Shown here one piece after another: positions 26,970-37,459 of a stretch of DNA of 64,000 bases; the stretch's first letter is position 1, and the number at the start of each line of letters is the position of its first letter. The notes under the pieces are model-generated. The model did no database searches. It was not told the DNA's origin and saw only the letters and a program-made list of their open reading frames with translations. A program made the position numbers and the translations under genes. The DNA comes from Flagellimonas lutimaris (GTDB lineage: Bacteria > Bacteroidota > Bacteroidia > Flavobacteriales > Flavobacteriaceae), in the NCBI RefSeq assembly GCF_003581615.1, contig NZ_QXFH01000070.1, positions 310,001 through 374,000 of the forward strand. The letters are read 5' to 3'.

Positions 26970-29402
26970 CTATTCTGTTCTAAGACTCTTTACTGGATTT
27001 ACAATCGCCGCTTTTATACTTTGATAACTCACCGTTAAAAGGGCAACGCCCACAGCCATGAATGCGGATAGTGCAAAAATCCACCATGGAATATCTATTC
27101 GGTAAGAGAAGTCTTGTAACCACCTATCCATGGCAAACCATCCTAAAGGAAGTGCAATGATTACCGAGAGCCCGACGAGTTTTAGGAAATCCATGGAGAG
27201 ACGATACACAATTTGTCCCACTCCTGCACCTAGCACTTTTCTCACACCTATTTCCTTTACCCGTTTTTGCGCATTGAAAGCAGCAAGCCCAAGAAGTCCT
27301 AAACAGGCAATTATTATGGACAGAACGGTAAAAATCATGAAAATTTGCCCCAGACGTTGCTCCGCTTCATAACTTGTATTGAAGGAGTCGTCCATAAAAT
27401 AATATTCGAATGGTTGAGTGGGGGCAATATTCATCCAGATATTCTCAATGTCCCCAATGGTTCGGGTAACGTCACCTTTGGCCAGTTTAATAATCAAATT
27501 ACTGGCCCTATCAGTTCCGTAAAATAGGGCAAGTGCCTCAACCTCATCCCGTAGGGATTCAAAATTGAAATCCTTTACAACCCCGATTACTGTAATCAGT
27601 GATTCTTCGTCAAAATTATCCAGAAATTGTTGGCCCAATACAGTTTCGGGAGTTTCCCCCAAAATAGCCACCGCTTTTTCATTAAGGATAATTGCCGTGG
27701 AATCGCTAGCGTATCGAGTAACATCAAAATTTCTACCTGAGACCAACGAGAGCCCAATAGTGGAAATGTAATTTTCATCCACGCGCCATTGTTGCATATT
27801 GATGGCCTTTTCCTGACTTCGATCTTCCTTTCGCATAAATGAACTATCGCTTCGAGAAGATGGTGTGGGCAAATAGCTGCTTAATGTGGCCGTATTCACC
27901 TGGCTTAATTGCCCCACTTCGTTTTTGAAAGCCTTTTTGTTGCCATCCAATGAATTAACCCCTTGAATCACCAAAACTTGATCTTTGGCATAGCCAAGAT
28001 CTTTTCCTTGAATGTAACTCAATTGTTGGAAAACCGTCAATGTGCCCATGATCAGGAATACAGAAATGGAAAACTGGAGCACTACCAGAATGTTCCTGAC
28101 ACGTCCCCCGCCAATGGAATTGTCTCCCTGACCTTTCAGTACTTTGGCCGCAACAAAACGGGACATAAAAAAGGCCGGATAACTACCGGATAGAATGCCC
28201 AGGGCCAAGGAGGCCATCAACAAAACCACCCAGAACAAGGGGTTTGTAAATGGAATGGACAGTTCCTTACCACTGAGATCATTATACAATGGCATTGTAA
28301 CTGCGGCAATAATTACGGCAAACACAAGGGATCCCATCGCAATCAATCCGGATTCGGTTAAAAACTGGCCTATCAAACTACTTCTTTGAGATCCCAATGT
28401 TTTTCGGATACCCACTTCTTTAGATCGTTTTAGGGAATGCGCAGTAGTGAGATTCATAAAGTTGACACTGGCCAATATGAGAAGAATTAACGCTATGGCT
28501 CCTAGGATGTAGACATTTTTAATATCACTTACCGGACTAAATTCTGGTCCTCTCCCGGAATATAGGTGTATGTCCGTAAGGGCGATGGTGGAGTATTTCA
28601 TGTAATTTCCAGAATCCAAGAACTGTTGCTCGGTAATTCCAGGAAAAAACCTTTGGGCATAAGGAATAAGATATTTCCCTACCATGGACTGCATTTCGAC
28701 CTCCAAATCTGCTACTGAAGCCCCGGGAATCAATTTTATGAGAGTATAATAATTATGGCTTCCCCATTCGGCCATCCGCGAATCTTCATATCCTGACATG
28801 GCCAAGAACAAGTCCCTGTCCCTTAAAAAGGAATTCTCAGGCATATCATCCACAATACCAGAGACGGTATATACATCTCGGTCATTCAGCAAAACGGTCT
28901 TTCCGACGGCCTGGTCTATTGGAAAGTGTTTTACAGCGGCAGTTTTGGTCATCACCACGGTATTGGGCTCTGTCAAAGCAGTATTTTCATCACCATAAAG
29001 GAGTTTTATCCCCAGCATTTCAAAGAAGGTGGAGTCGGCATAGGTGACCCCTGGTTCGCGTACATTGCTGCGTGTTCCCTCTTCTTTGATAAAAACACTT
29101 CCAACACCCCTGAACCGTGTGGTGAGTTCCACCTCGGGATAATCATTCATCATTGCGCCCGCCATGGGTGCGGAGACCTCGGCCATTTGCTCCGCCTTGC
29201 CTCCGAACTTCATATCTGCATTAATGCGATAAATCCGGTCTGCATCGGTGAACATGGTATCGTGACTTAATTCATCATAAATGTAAAGACCGAGCAAAAG
29301 CCCCCCAGCCATTCCGATAGCTAATCCAAATATGTTGAGAAAGGTGAAGAATGGCTGCTTTTTAAGGCTCCTCCATGCTATTTTAATGTTGTTTTTAAAC
29401 AT
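26970..29402 (-). CDS. MacB/FtsX-type ABC permease, double-unit (permease 4 of 5)
   Basis: An 810-residue paralogue of its neighbours with the same architecture: TM1 within LNIFGLAIGMAGGLLLGLYIY (about 22-42), periplasmic core domain, FtsX helices from about 300, a second unit beginning with a helix near residue 440 (ILVVLQFSISVFLIMGTLTV) and a C-terminal FtsX domain. Coupling motifs are KEVGIRKTLGS (about 334) and KEIGVRKVLGA (about 700). It ends NPVKSLRTE. Compared with permease 5 the periplasmic domains are poorly alike while the membrane parts are conserved, suggesting different substrates or contacts. It follows the third permease after 24 bases in the same transcription unit. Confidence 0.88.
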   Translation of the reverse strand: MFKNNIKIAWRSLKKQPFFTFLNIFGLAIGMAGGLLLGLYIYDELSHDTMFTDADRIYRINADMKFGGKAEQMAEVSAPMAGAMMNDYPEVELTTRFRGVGSVFIKEEGTRSNVREPGVTYADSTFFEMLGIKLLYGDENTALTEPNTVVMTKTAAVKHFPIDQAVGKTVLLNDRDVYTVSGIVDDMPENSFLRDRDLFLAMSGYEDSRMAEWGSHNYYTLIKLIPGASVADLEVEMQSMVGKYLIPYAQRFFPGITEQQFLDSGNYMKYSTIALTDIHLYSGRGPEFSPVSDIKNVYILGAIALILLILASVNFMNLTTAHSLKRSKEVGIRKTLGSQRSSLIGQFLTESGLIAMGSLVFAVIIAAVTMPLYNDLSGKELSIPFTNPLFWVVLLMASLALGILSGSYPAFFMSRFVAAKVLKGQGDNSIGGGRVRNILVVLQFSISVFLIMGTLTVFQQLSYIQGKDLGYAKDQVLVIQGVNSLDGNKKAFKNEVGQLSQVNTATLSSYLPTPSSRSDSSFMRKEDRSQEKAINMQQWRVDENYISTIGLSLVSGRNFDVTRYASDSTAIILNEKAVAILGETPETVLGQQFLDNFDEESLITVIGVVKDFNFESLRDEVEALALFYGTDRASNLIIKLAKGDVTRTIGDIENIWMNIAPTQPFEYYFMDDSFNTSYEAEQRLGQIFMIFTVLSIIIACLGLLGLAAFNAQKRVKEIGVRKVLGAGVGQIVYRLSMDFLKLVGLSVIIALPLGWFAMDRWLQDFSYRIDIPWWIFALSAFMAVGVALLTVSYQSIKAAIVNPVKSLRTE

Positions 29403-29426
29403 GATTTCCGTTTTTTGATGATACTG

Positions 29427-31826
29427 TTATTCTGTTCTTAAGCTTCTGGCTGGATTTAATTTTGCTGCTTTAATGGCCTGAAAGCTTACCGTTAAAATGG
29501 TAACTGCTAAAGCCCCGATCATGGCCAGAGCAAAAATCCACCATTTCAAGATCACACGATACGGATACTCTTGTAACCAACCGTTCATTACATAATAGGC
29601 TATAGGGACTGCTATAAAACAGGAGATAATTACCAGTTTTAAAAAGTCCTTGGACAACATGTTCCACACATTGAACACAGAGGCGCCCAGTACTTTTCTT
29701 ACCCCAATTTCCTTGGTTCTTTGTTCTGCTACAAAAGATGTCAGTCCAAACAATCCCAAACAACTGATTAAAATGGCAAGGGCAGTGAAAATTCCGGAAA
29801 GACGACCTATCCGTTCTTCTGCGGCAAATTTTTCACCATACTCTTCATCCACAAAATCATATTGAAATGGGATATTGGGAAAATGCTCCTTAAAAACTCG
29901 TTCGATTACCGCTATATTTTGGCTGGCACTTTGGCTAGGGTTCAACCGCATATTATAAAAAGAACCATTTCCATCTTTGTCAAACACATACATCCCTTGC
30001 TTTACGGGTTCGTATGGAGATTGGGCTATCATATCCTGGACCACTCCAATAATCTTCATAGGATCGATAGGGTTTTCTGTGTCAGGATCAGTGATTAATT
30101 TCCCTATAGGATCTTGAAGGCCCATGTATTTCACTGCAGTTTCATTAAGTAGAACACCAGTAGAGTCAGAAGCAAACTCTCGTGAAAAATCCCTTCCTGC
30201 TATAATTTTTAAATTAAGGCTCTTGGCATATTCCGGAGATACTTCGGTCCAAGCTAAATCTTCCTGGAAACCTTCCGGTTTGCCCTCCCAGTCAAACCCG
30301 CTTCTATTGGACCATATGCGGGTAGTAGGAGCACTTGACGTGGACATTTCGGTAACGGCTCCGGAATTGATGAATTCTTCACGCATCAATTCAAACTTTC
30401 CGGTAAAATCCTCACTCATTGTCGGCACTTGTACCAAACCTTCCTTGTCATAACCTATAGGTCTGTTTTTTGCGTGGTTGATTTGCTGCATCACGATTAC
30501 AGTGCCTATAATGAAAGCCACGGATACCGTAAACTGAACCACTACCAATATTTTTCTGGGCAAACCGGAATGTTTCCCCGTTTTAAAGGTGCCTTTTAGC
30601 ACATCAACTGGTTTGAACGAAGACAAATAAAGTGCAGGATAACTGCCTGCCAATAATGCGGTAAACAGAATGAAGACCAAAGACGACGCCCAAAAACCAA
30701 TAGACCCCCATGGAAACACCAACTCTTTTCTGGCCAGGTCATTAAACCCGTTAAGCGAAAGCACTACAATGGCAACAGCAATAACAAATGCAAAAAGCAC
30801 TACCAAAAACGACTCTCCCAAGAATTGATTGATCAATTGACTACGTTGTGACCCAATCGATTTTCTGATGCCCACTTCCTTGGCCCTCTTCTCGGACCTT
30901 GCAGTACTAAGGTTCATAAAGTTTATACAAGCCAAAAGCAATACAAAAGCGCCGATAATACCAAATAACCATACGTACTTAATTCTACCACCGGCTTGTT
31001 TTCCATTTTCGAATCGTGAACGCAAATGCCAGTCCTTCATAGGAAGCAAAAACAATTGAGGGTTAAATTCTCGAGAGTCTTCGTTAAGGTCTTTTTTTAC
31101 ATTTCTTATCTTATCTGTAACCGCTTCCATGGAAGTATTATCCGCAATCTGGACAAACATCTGATAAGAGTTGTTGCCCCAGTGGTCTACAGAATTTTTG
31201 ACCCATTCATTAACGGAAACGTACTTATCCCATGGCATCAAAAAATCTGTGTCGCTAAAAGAAGTATTGAACGGTATGTCTTCGAATACCGCTGTAACCA
31301 TCATATCATATTGACTATTAACCTCAATCGTTTTTCCAATAGGGTCAGCATCACCGAAAAGAGCTTTAGCTGTAGATTCCGAAAGCATGATTGAATTGAT
31401 TTCCCGAATTCCATCCTTTTCTCCTTTTAAAATATTAAGGTCAAACATTTCAGGAGCTTCTCGTTGCATAAAGTTTCCCTCCCTTGAAATACTGGTTTCT
31501 TTGTACTTAAGATACTGTGGGGTGGTCCAGGATGACATCACTACATGCTTAAAATTATCCATATAGCCTTCCCTAATAGCCATTTCTAAAGGTCGTGGAA
31601 TGGCTGGCCCAGTTCCTGTTTCTCCATTATTTGTCTGAGATTGATATATCTGCGCTATTTGATCTTTGTTCGAAAAATAACTGTTATGGGAAAGCTCATC
31701 CTTGATCCATAACCCTATAATTAAGGCCACAGCCATTCCAAGTGCAAGACCGCCTACATTAATAATGGTATAACCCTTGTTCTTAGTAAGGTTTCTCCAG
31801 GCTATTTTCACATAATTCTTAAACAT
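29427..31826 (-). CDS. MacB/FtsX-type ABC permease, double-unit (permease 3 of 5)
   Basis: A 799-residue paralogue. It begins MFKNYVKIAWRNLTKNKGY with TM1 near residues 21-42, has a first periplasmic core domain (about 45-285), FtsX helices with KEVGIRKSIGS (about 320), a second-unit helix (KILVVVQFTVSVAFIIGTVI, about 430), a second periplasmic domain with LNLKIIAGRDFSREFASDST and a last FtsX domain with KEIGVRKVLGA (about 690). It ends NPARSLRTE, a small departure from the VKSLRTE ending of the others. The 21-base spacer to the gene before it (31827-31847) is nearly identical with the next spacer upstream. Confidence 0.88.
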   Translation of the reverse strand: MFKNYVKIAWRNLTKNKGYTIINVGGLALGMAVALIIGLWIKDELSHNSYFSNKDQIAQIYQSQTNNGETGTGPAIPRPLEMAIREGYMDNFKHVVMSSWTTPQYLKYKETSISREGNFMQREAPEMFDLNILKGEKDGIREINSIMLSESTAKALFGDADPIGKTIEVNSQYDMMVTAVFEDIPFNTSFSDTDFLMPWDKYVSVNEWVKNSVDHWGNNSYQMFVQIADNTSMEAVTDKIRNVKKDLNEDSREFNPQLFLLPMKDWHLRSRFENGKQAGGRIKYVWLFGIIGAFVLLLACINFMNLSTARSEKRAKEVGIRKSIGSQRSQLINQFLGESFLVVLFAFVIAVAIVVLSLNGFNDLARKELVFPWGSIGFWASSLVFILFTALLAGSYPALYLSSFKPVDVLKGTFKTGKHSGLPRKILVVVQFTVSVAFIIGTVIVMQQINHAKNRPIGYDKEGLVQVPTMSEDFTGKFELMREEFINSGAVTEMSTSSAPTTRIWSNRSGFDWEGKPEGFQEDLAWTEVSPEYAKSLNLKIIAGRDFSREFASDSTGVLLNETAVKYMGLQDPIGKLITDPDTENPIDPMKIIGVVQDMIAQSPYEPVKQGMYVFDKDGNGSFYNMRLNPSQSASQNIAVIERVFKEHFPNIPFQYDFVDEEYGEKFAAEERIGRLSGIFTALAILISCLGLFGLTSFVAEQRTKEIGVRKVLGASVFNVWNMLSKDFLKLVIISCFIAVPIAYYVMNGWLQEYPYRVILKWWIFALAMIGALAVTILTVSFQAIKAAKLNPARSLRTE

Positions 31827-31847
31827 GATTGATGGTTTTTGATTGAT
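31827..31847 (-). repeat. Intercistronic spacer repeat, copy 1
   Basis: The 21 bases between permeases 2 and 3 differ by a single base from the 21 bases at 34266-34286. Both end directly at an ATG of a MFKN start, so spacer and gene start were duplicated together. Confidence 0.7.
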
Positions 31848-34265
31848 TTATTCTGTACGTAATCCTTTAGTAGGCTGCAAAAATGCCGCTCCTATCGATT
31901 GATAACTAATTGTAAGTATTGCTATGCCAAGCGCTATAAGTGCCGCGGTTGCAAATATTTCCCAACCAATGGTTATGTGATAAGCAAACCCCTCCAACCA
32001 TCGGTTCATAAAGTACCACCCAATTGGAATTGCAATGCAGATGGAAATAACGATCAGCTTTAAAAAATCGAGCGTAAGCAACTGGTAAATATTCTTGAAC
32101 GGGGCTCCCAAAACACGTCGGATGCTTATTTCCTTTCGTCGTTGTTCCACCATAAAGGCAGATAGGGCAAATAATCCCAAACAAGCTACAAGTAAGGCGA
32201 AAAGGGCGAAACTGTTGAATATTTTGCCCATTCGTTGAACGTCATCATGCATTTGTGCAAACTCTTGTTCCAAAAAAGTATAATTGAGTGCTTGGTTCGG
32301 TATATTCCTGTTCCACACCTTTTCTATGGATGATAAAGCTTCTGATGGATTCCCTTTTTCCAGTTTTACGGAAACGGCACCAACATCCTTTCCTATCACC
32401 AAGGAGAGTGCAGAGATATCTTCTTTCAAAGATTTAAAATGGAAGTTTTCAATAACTCCGATTACTTCGAAGGTTTGACCACCATTGTCAATTTTTTTGC
32501 CAATTGGGTCTTTTAAACCTAAATCAGAGGCCATTTTAGTATTGATGACAATGGAATTAATCGAATCATAGGCAAATTCCTTGGAGAAATCCCTTCCTTT
32601 TGTCATTTGAATGCCCAAAGTTTTAATATAGTCATAATCCACTCTCCAAATTTGAGCTGGAATGCCTCTACCACCATCATCTTGCCCTTCGACCATAAAA
32701 GTGTTTCCATTTCTACTTCCCCCATCAACAGGTAGGTAATTGGTGGATGTTACATTTTTTACTTGTGATAAAGATGATAGTTGCTCCTTAAAAGATTCTA
32801 TTTTGTTCCCAAGAATATTGGTTCCCTCGAGAACCACAACCCGCTCTTTATTATATCCTAACTCCTTACTGATTATATAGTCCATTTGACGATAAATAAT
32901 CAATGTTCCAATAATCAATATTACCGAAGTGGTAAACTGAAAAATCACTAAACCACTCCTTAATCTTCCACTTTTACTTCCAACACTCAGCGTGCCTTTT
33001 AAAACGTTCACTGGTCTAAATGCAGATAAATAGAACGCTGGGTACAAACCGGCCAAAACTCCAATCAATAGAGCGGCTATCAATAAAGCTGGAAGAAACC
33101 ACCATGTGGACCATGGCAATTCCATGTTTTTCGAAGCAATCTCATTAAACGTAGGGAGCAATACCCATGCGAGTGCAATCCCCAACACAAAAGAAATGAT
33201 ACTGAAAACCACCGATTCCGTAAGAAACTGGTTCACGAGATTATTCCTAAAAGCACCAATAGTTTTTCTAAGCCCTACCTCTTTTGCCCTATTGGCCGAC
33301 TTGGCCGTGGAAAGGTTGATAAAATTAATCATGGCCAAGAGCAATACAAAGGCGGCGATTGCAGCAAACAACCATATAAACTTAATATCACCGTGCTTTA
33401 GACCGTCCTGCATTTTAATATCTGATTTTAGGTAGATATCCGTTATCGGTTGCAGTTTATATTCAATCGTTCTCAACACATCTATAAAATCAGCGGAACG
33501 GCCTCTCTTTATTTGTGCCGGGATGATATATTTTTCTACAATCAAAGACATTTTTTGCTCCAATTCCTGAATGTTGGTATTCGGGTTGACCAATACATAA
33601 GTGAAATAGTTCTGGTTCGTCCAGCTACCATAATTGTCCTCCACGGGAAGCATAAAGTCGAAGTTAAGATGGGAGTTCTCGGGTATATCCTCCATTACGC
33701 CTGTAATGGTATACGGTTTTGAAGTGTCGTTATCCAAAAATATGGTCTGCTCCAGAGCATTACCGTTTGGAAAATACTTTTCCGCCTTGGATTTCGAAAT
33801 CACAAGGCTTTTGGGTTCTATTAAAGCAGTTTCTGGATTACCTTGTTTCAGATTGATTTCCAAAATATCGAATGCTTCTTGGTCGGCCAGAACAAAGTTC
33901 TCCTCAAAAGTGTTCTCCTGTTTACCGTTCACCCGAATTCCATGCTTGCCTGCACCAAAAATCTCAATATTGTTTACTTTTCCCGCCTTGATTATTTCTG
34001 GAAAATCCGATTGGACTGCTTCAGCAAAAGGCAACTGGAAGTGTGTGCTTTTCAATACCTCGCCCTGGAGCACGCCCTGCATCACCACCCTATAGATTTG
34101 GTCCTTCTTGGCATAATGCTGATCGTAGCTGACCTCGTTACGAATAAATAGGGCAATTAAAAGACAGGCGGCAATACCCACGGCAAAACCTCCTATTTTG
34201 ATAAAAGTAAAGAGCTTGTCCTTTTTGATAGTTCTCCAAGCGATATTTAGGTGATTTTTGAACAT
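31848..34265 (-). CDS. MacB/FtsX-type ABC permease, double-unit, with altered second coupling motif (permease 2 of 5)
   Basis: An 805-residue paralogue with TM1 near residues 20-42, two periplasmic core domains and two FtsX domains. The first coupling motif is canonical (KEVGLRKTIGA, about 325), but the second reads KEISIRRVLGA (about 698), replacing the conserved glycine by serine and the lysine by arginine; all nine other motifs in the array keep G and RK. It ends PTKGLRTE. The start MFKNHLNIAWRTIKKDK is typical. It may interact with one ATPase face differently, but that is inference. It is separated from permease 1 by a 21-base spacer. Confidence 0.88.
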   Translation of the reverse strand: MFKNHLNIAWRTIKKDKLFTFIKIGGFAVGIAACLLIALFIRNEVSYDQHYAKKDQIYRVVMQGVLQGEVLKSTHFQLPFAEAVQSDFPEIIKAGKVNNIEIFGAGKHGIRVNGKQENTFEENFVLADQEAFDILEINLKQGNPETALIEPKSLVISKSKAEKYFPNGNALEQTIFLDNDTSKPYTITGVMEDIPENSHLNFDFMLPVEDNYGSWTNQNYFTYVLVNPNTNIQELEQKMSLIVEKYIIPAQIKRGRSADFIDVLRTIEYKLQPITDIYLKSDIKMQDGLKHGDIKFIWLFAAIAAFVLLLAMINFINLSTAKSANRAKEVGLRKTIGAFRNNLVNQFLTESVVFSIISFVLGIALAWVLLPTFNEIASKNMELPWSTWWFLPALLIAALLIGVLAGLYPAFYLSAFRPVNVLKGTLSVGSKSGRLRSGLVIFQFTTSVILIIGTLIIYRQMDYIISKELGYNKERVVVLEGTNILGNKIESFKEQLSSLSQVKNVTSTNYLPVDGGSRNGNTFMVEGQDDGGRGIPAQIWRVDYDYIKTLGIQMTKGRDFSKEFAYDSINSIVINTKMASDLGLKDPIGKKIDNGGQTFEVIGVIENFHFKSLKEDISALSLVIGKDVGAVSVKLEKGNPSEALSSIEKVWNRNIPNQALNYTFLEQEFAQMHDDVQRMGKIFNSFALFALLVACLGLFALSAFMVEQRRKEISIRRVLGAPFKNIYQLLTLDFLKLIVISICIAIPIGWYFMNRWLEGFAYHITIGWEIFATAALIALGIAILTISYQSIGAAFLQPTKGLRTE

Positions 34266-34286
34266 GATTGATGATTTTTGATTGAT
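34266..34286 (-). repeat. Intercistronic spacer repeat, copy 2
   Basis: The 21 bases between permeases 1 and 2; 20 of 21 positions agree with the spacer at 31827-31847, a trace of tandem duplication. Confidence 0.7.
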
Positions 34287-36665
34287 TTATTCCGAACGTA
34301 AACTTTTAACCGGATTTACCCTAGCCGCATTAATTGCTTGAAAACAAATGGTCAACAAGGCTATGATTATGGCAATGGCCCCTGCTATCACAAATGCCCA
34401 GGCATTAATGGAAATACGATAGGCATAGCTCTCCAACCAATTTTGCATAAAGAACCATGCAATAGGAATGGCTATGACAATTGCCATAAACACCAATCGC
34501 ATAAAATCTTTGGACAGCAAGCCAACAATACCCGTAATACTAGACCCCAACACCTTTCTAACGCCAATTTCCTTTCTACGTTGCTCTGCTGTAAAGGCAG
34601 CAAGTCCAAGCAATCCCATACAAGAAATAATAATGGCTAGAAGAGAAAAGATTTTGGAAAGCTCACCAATCAATTCCTCATTTCTGAACCTAGAATTGAA
34701 CATGTCATTTTCAAAACGATATTCGAATGGAAACGCAGGATTGTATTCTTTAAGAATTTCCTCAATCATCGCCAATGCCTCTGTTCTTGACGATTCTGGT
34801 CTTATATTTATATACATGGCATTGGCCCCATCATAATTATTATAGAACATGACCGGACCTGTTTTTCCATTACCGTACATATCGCCATAGAGATAATCCT
34901 TTACAACTCCTATGACATTATAATTGATATCATTGCGCATGATGGTCTTACCTAGAGCGCTCTTATCTCCCATAAGATCCGCAAAAGATTGGGTTATAAT
35001 TACATTGGTACTATCCACGGCCCTATCTTCATTAAAACCATGTCCTTCAACCATATCTAAACCAACGGTATTAAAAAAACTAGGGCTCACATATCTAAAT
35101 CTAACCAGAACATCTTCAGTATTTACGCCTCCTTGCCAGCTCAAACCCGACCCGTTGTTACCACTGGATAACATATAAGAATTTGTAAGGGCTACATTTT
35201 CAACTGCCCCGGAAGCCATCAAATCTTCTTTAATTGGATAGAATTTATCAACCATGTTTCCGCTAACCGAGACATTAACTAAGTTCTCTTTTTTATAACC
35301 TACATCACGAGCTCTAACATGTTGTATTTGCTGATAGATTATAATACTACTAATGATGAAAACAATAGATGCCGCAAATTGTGTGACTACAAGCCCCTTG
35401 CGAATTATCGTTGCGCTGCCTTGATTTTTGCCATTCCCTTTAAGCACCTGTCCAGGTCTAAAAGACGAAAGATATAAGGCAGGGTACCACCCTGCCAAAA
35501 GACCGGAAACCAACGTAATTGATAAAAGAGAAAATATATGTACTGGTTCAAGTAATCTTAATTCAATCTGTTTTTCCACCAGCGTGTTGAACAATGGCAA
35601 TAAAACCAACAATAAAACAATGCTCAACAAAGCAGAAATACCCGCCATGATCAAAGCTTCCATCATAAATTGGGAGACCAGTAGTTTCTTACTGGAACCC
35701 AGTACTTTTCGAACCCCTACTTCATTAGCCCTTTTCCCGCTCCTAGCAGTCGATAGATTCATAAAATTTATACACGCTATCAACAGTATGATCAATGCAA
35801 TAAATGCTACTAAGCGAACAAAGGTAATTTGGCCTCCAACCTTCTTTCCACCTCTAAAATCTGAACGTAAATGCCAATCCTTGATGGAATGCAAAAAAGC
35901 CTCATTTGGGATTCCATTATCACTATCCATTTTCGAGGCAATTATTGCCCTTACTTTGTTATCTACTTCTTTAAAGTTCGAATTAGGAGCAATTTCTACA
36001 AAGGTGTCGGCAAAGTTGTTACCATACTCTTCCGTCCAGGACATATCTTCTTCCCCTAGCTGAAATCGTTCAAAAGGTAGGAGCCAGTTGAACCCGAACG
36101 TGACATTATTGGGCAAATCTTCTACAACTCCGGTAACAGTAAAACTATATTCGTCGTTGACTTTTATTACACGGCTAAGCACTTTTTTGTCCGAACCGAA
36201 AAGTGCTGCGGCTGTTTCTTGCGTCAAGATGATTCCATCTGGCCTCGCTAGCGCGCCTTTTAATTCTCCCTCCAAAAAGTTGAGGCTGAAGATGTCTAAA
36301 AAATCAGGAGATACATATCTCCCATACCGATTGATTCCATTTTCGCCATCAGAAAGTAAAATTTCTCCCCCCCAGGTAGTAGAGGATTTGGTAACTTCCG
36401 GTATCTCATCTTTCAAATCCTTTGCCAAAGGCCCAGGCGTCGAATAAAATGTATAGACTTCACCCTCGAAAGTTTGATTTGTAGGAACAATATATACCAA
36501 ATCTTGTTTAGGGAAAACGCTATCATAATTCACTTCGTCTTCTACCCAAAGTAATATTAGACTGGCACAGGTAATACCTATGGCCAATCCAAAAATATTA
36601 AGAGCACTGTAGCCCTTGTTTTTCCAAAGACTTCTGAAGGCGATTTTGATATAGTTCCTAAACAT
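34287..36665 (-). CDS. MacB/FtsX-type ABC permease, double-unit (permease 1 of 5)
   Basis: A 792-residue paralogue and the first permease of the run. TM1 lies near residues 21-41 (LNIFGLAIGITCASLILLWV), followed by a first periplasmic domain, FtsX helices with NEVGVRKVLGS (about 318), a second-unit helix and periplasmic domain, and the C-terminal FtsX domain with KEIGVRKVLGS (about 685). It ends NPVKSLRSE. It follows the canonical ATPase gene after 30 bases, the usual MacB-type order, so this one is the most likely original partner of that ATPase. Confidence 0.88.
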   Translation of the reverse strand: MFRNYIKIAFRSLWKNKGYSALNIFGLAIGITCASLILLWVEDEVNYDSVFPKQDLVYIVPTNQTFEGEVYTFYSTPGPLAKDLKDEIPEVTKSSTTWGGEILLSDGENGINRYGRYVSPDFLDIFSLNFLEGELKGALARPDGIILTQETAAALFGSDKKVLSRVIKVNDEYSFTVTGVVEDLPNNVTFGFNWLLPFERFQLGEEDMSWTEEYGNNFADTFVEIAPNSNFKEVDNKVRAIIASKMDSDNGIPNEAFLHSIKDWHLRSDFRGGKKVGGQITFVRLVAFIALIILLIACINFMNLSTARSGKRANEVGVRKVLGSSKKLLVSQFMMEALIMAGISALLSIVLLLVLLPLFNTLVEKQIELRLLEPVHIFSLLSITLVSGLLAGWYPALYLSSFRPGQVLKGNGKNQGSATIIRKGLVVTQFAASIVFIISSIIIYQQIQHVRARDVGYKKENLVNVSVSGNMVDKFYPIKEDLMASGAVENVALTNSYMLSSGNNGSGLSWQGGVNTEDVLVRFRYVSPSFFNTVGLDMVEGHGFNEDRAVDSTNVIITQSFADLMGDKSALGKTIMRNDINYNVIGVVKDYLYGDMYGNGKTGPVMFYNNYDGANAMYINIRPESSRTEALAMIEEILKEYNPAFPFEYRFENDMFNSRFRNEELIGELSKIFSLLAIIISCMGLLGLAAFTAEQRRKEIGVRKVLGSSITGIVGLLSKDFMRLVFMAIVIAIPIAWFFMQNWLESYAYRISINAWAFVIAGAIAIIIALLTICFQAINAARVNPVKSLRSE

Positions 36666-36695
36666 AATGTTCTTTTATGATTGATGATTAAACTC

Positions 36696-37391
36696 CTACA
36701 CCATTGCTTTCATGGGCTTGTTTTGGCTTTCTGTCACAATTTGACCGTCGAATAGGTTGATGACCCTGTGTGCATAATGCGAATCGCGGTCGGAGTGAGT
36801 TACCATAACAATGGTAGTTCCTTCTTGGTTTAGCTCGGTCAACAGGTTCATTACCTCGATACCGTTTTTGGAATCCAAGTTACCTGTTGGCTCATCCGCC
36901 AAGATCAGTTTTGGATTGGTGACTACCGCACGGGCAATGGCAACCCTTTGTTGTTGTCCTCCGGAAAGTTGCTGTGGGAAGTGCTTTTCCCTATGTGCAA
37001 TCTTCATGCGCTCCAATACTTTCATAACTTTTTCCTTTCTTTCAGCCTTGTTCATTTTAAGGTAGATCAAGGGAAGTTCCACGTTTTCAAAAACGGTAAG
37101 CTCATCAATAAGGTTAAAGCTCTGGAACACAAAGCCCAGGTTACCTTTCCTAAGTTGGGTTCGCTGGCTTTCTTTTAATCCGCCCACTTCGTGCCCGGCA
37201 AAATTGTAGCTGCCCTCCGTAGGGTTGTCCAGCATGCCGATGATGTTCAGCAAAGTAGATTTTCCACATCCGGACGGGCCCATGATTGCCACAAATTCAC
37301 CCTCTTCCACTTTTAGGTTTACACCGTTCAAGGCCAAGGTTTCTACCTCTTCCGTTCGGAAACTTTTTTTAAGATCTGTTATCTGTATCAT
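36696..37391 (-). CDS. MacB/LolD-type ABC ATPase, canonical
   Basis: A 231-residue ATP-binding subunit. Walker A is GPSGCGKST (about 37-45), the Q-loop FVFQSFNLI, the signature [14 protein letters not shown] (about 142), Walker [14 protein letters not shown] (about 160) and the H-switch MVTHSD. All motifs are intact, unlike the second ATPase at 22358-23020. The MacB/LolD class works with FtsX-fold permeases, which fits the five genes downstream. The gap to the adaptor gene upstream is 68 bases without a clear promoter. Confidence 0.93.
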   Translation of the reverse strand: MIQITDLKKSFRTEEVETLALNGVNLKVEEGEFVAIMGPSGCGKSTLLNIIGMLDNPTEGSYNFAGHEVGGLKESQRTQLRKGNLGFVFQSFNLIDELTVFENVELPLIYLKMNKAERKEKVMKVLERMKIAHREKHFPQQLSGGQQQRVAIARAVVTNPKLILADEPTGNLDSKNGIEVMNLLTELNQEGTTIVMVTHSDRDSHYAHRVINLFDGQIVTESQNKPMKAMV

Positions 37392-37459
37392 TTTTTTGAT
37401 GGTTGTTTTATGTTTTGTTAAAGACTACACTTTATTGATTGATGTTACATTTCTACGAA

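Noticed and set aside
24539..36665. Permease array considered as gene fragments from one split or frameshifted giant gene
   Set aside because: Each frame has its own ATG, complete double-unit architecture, similar length and its own conserved C-terminal end, so they are separate genes.
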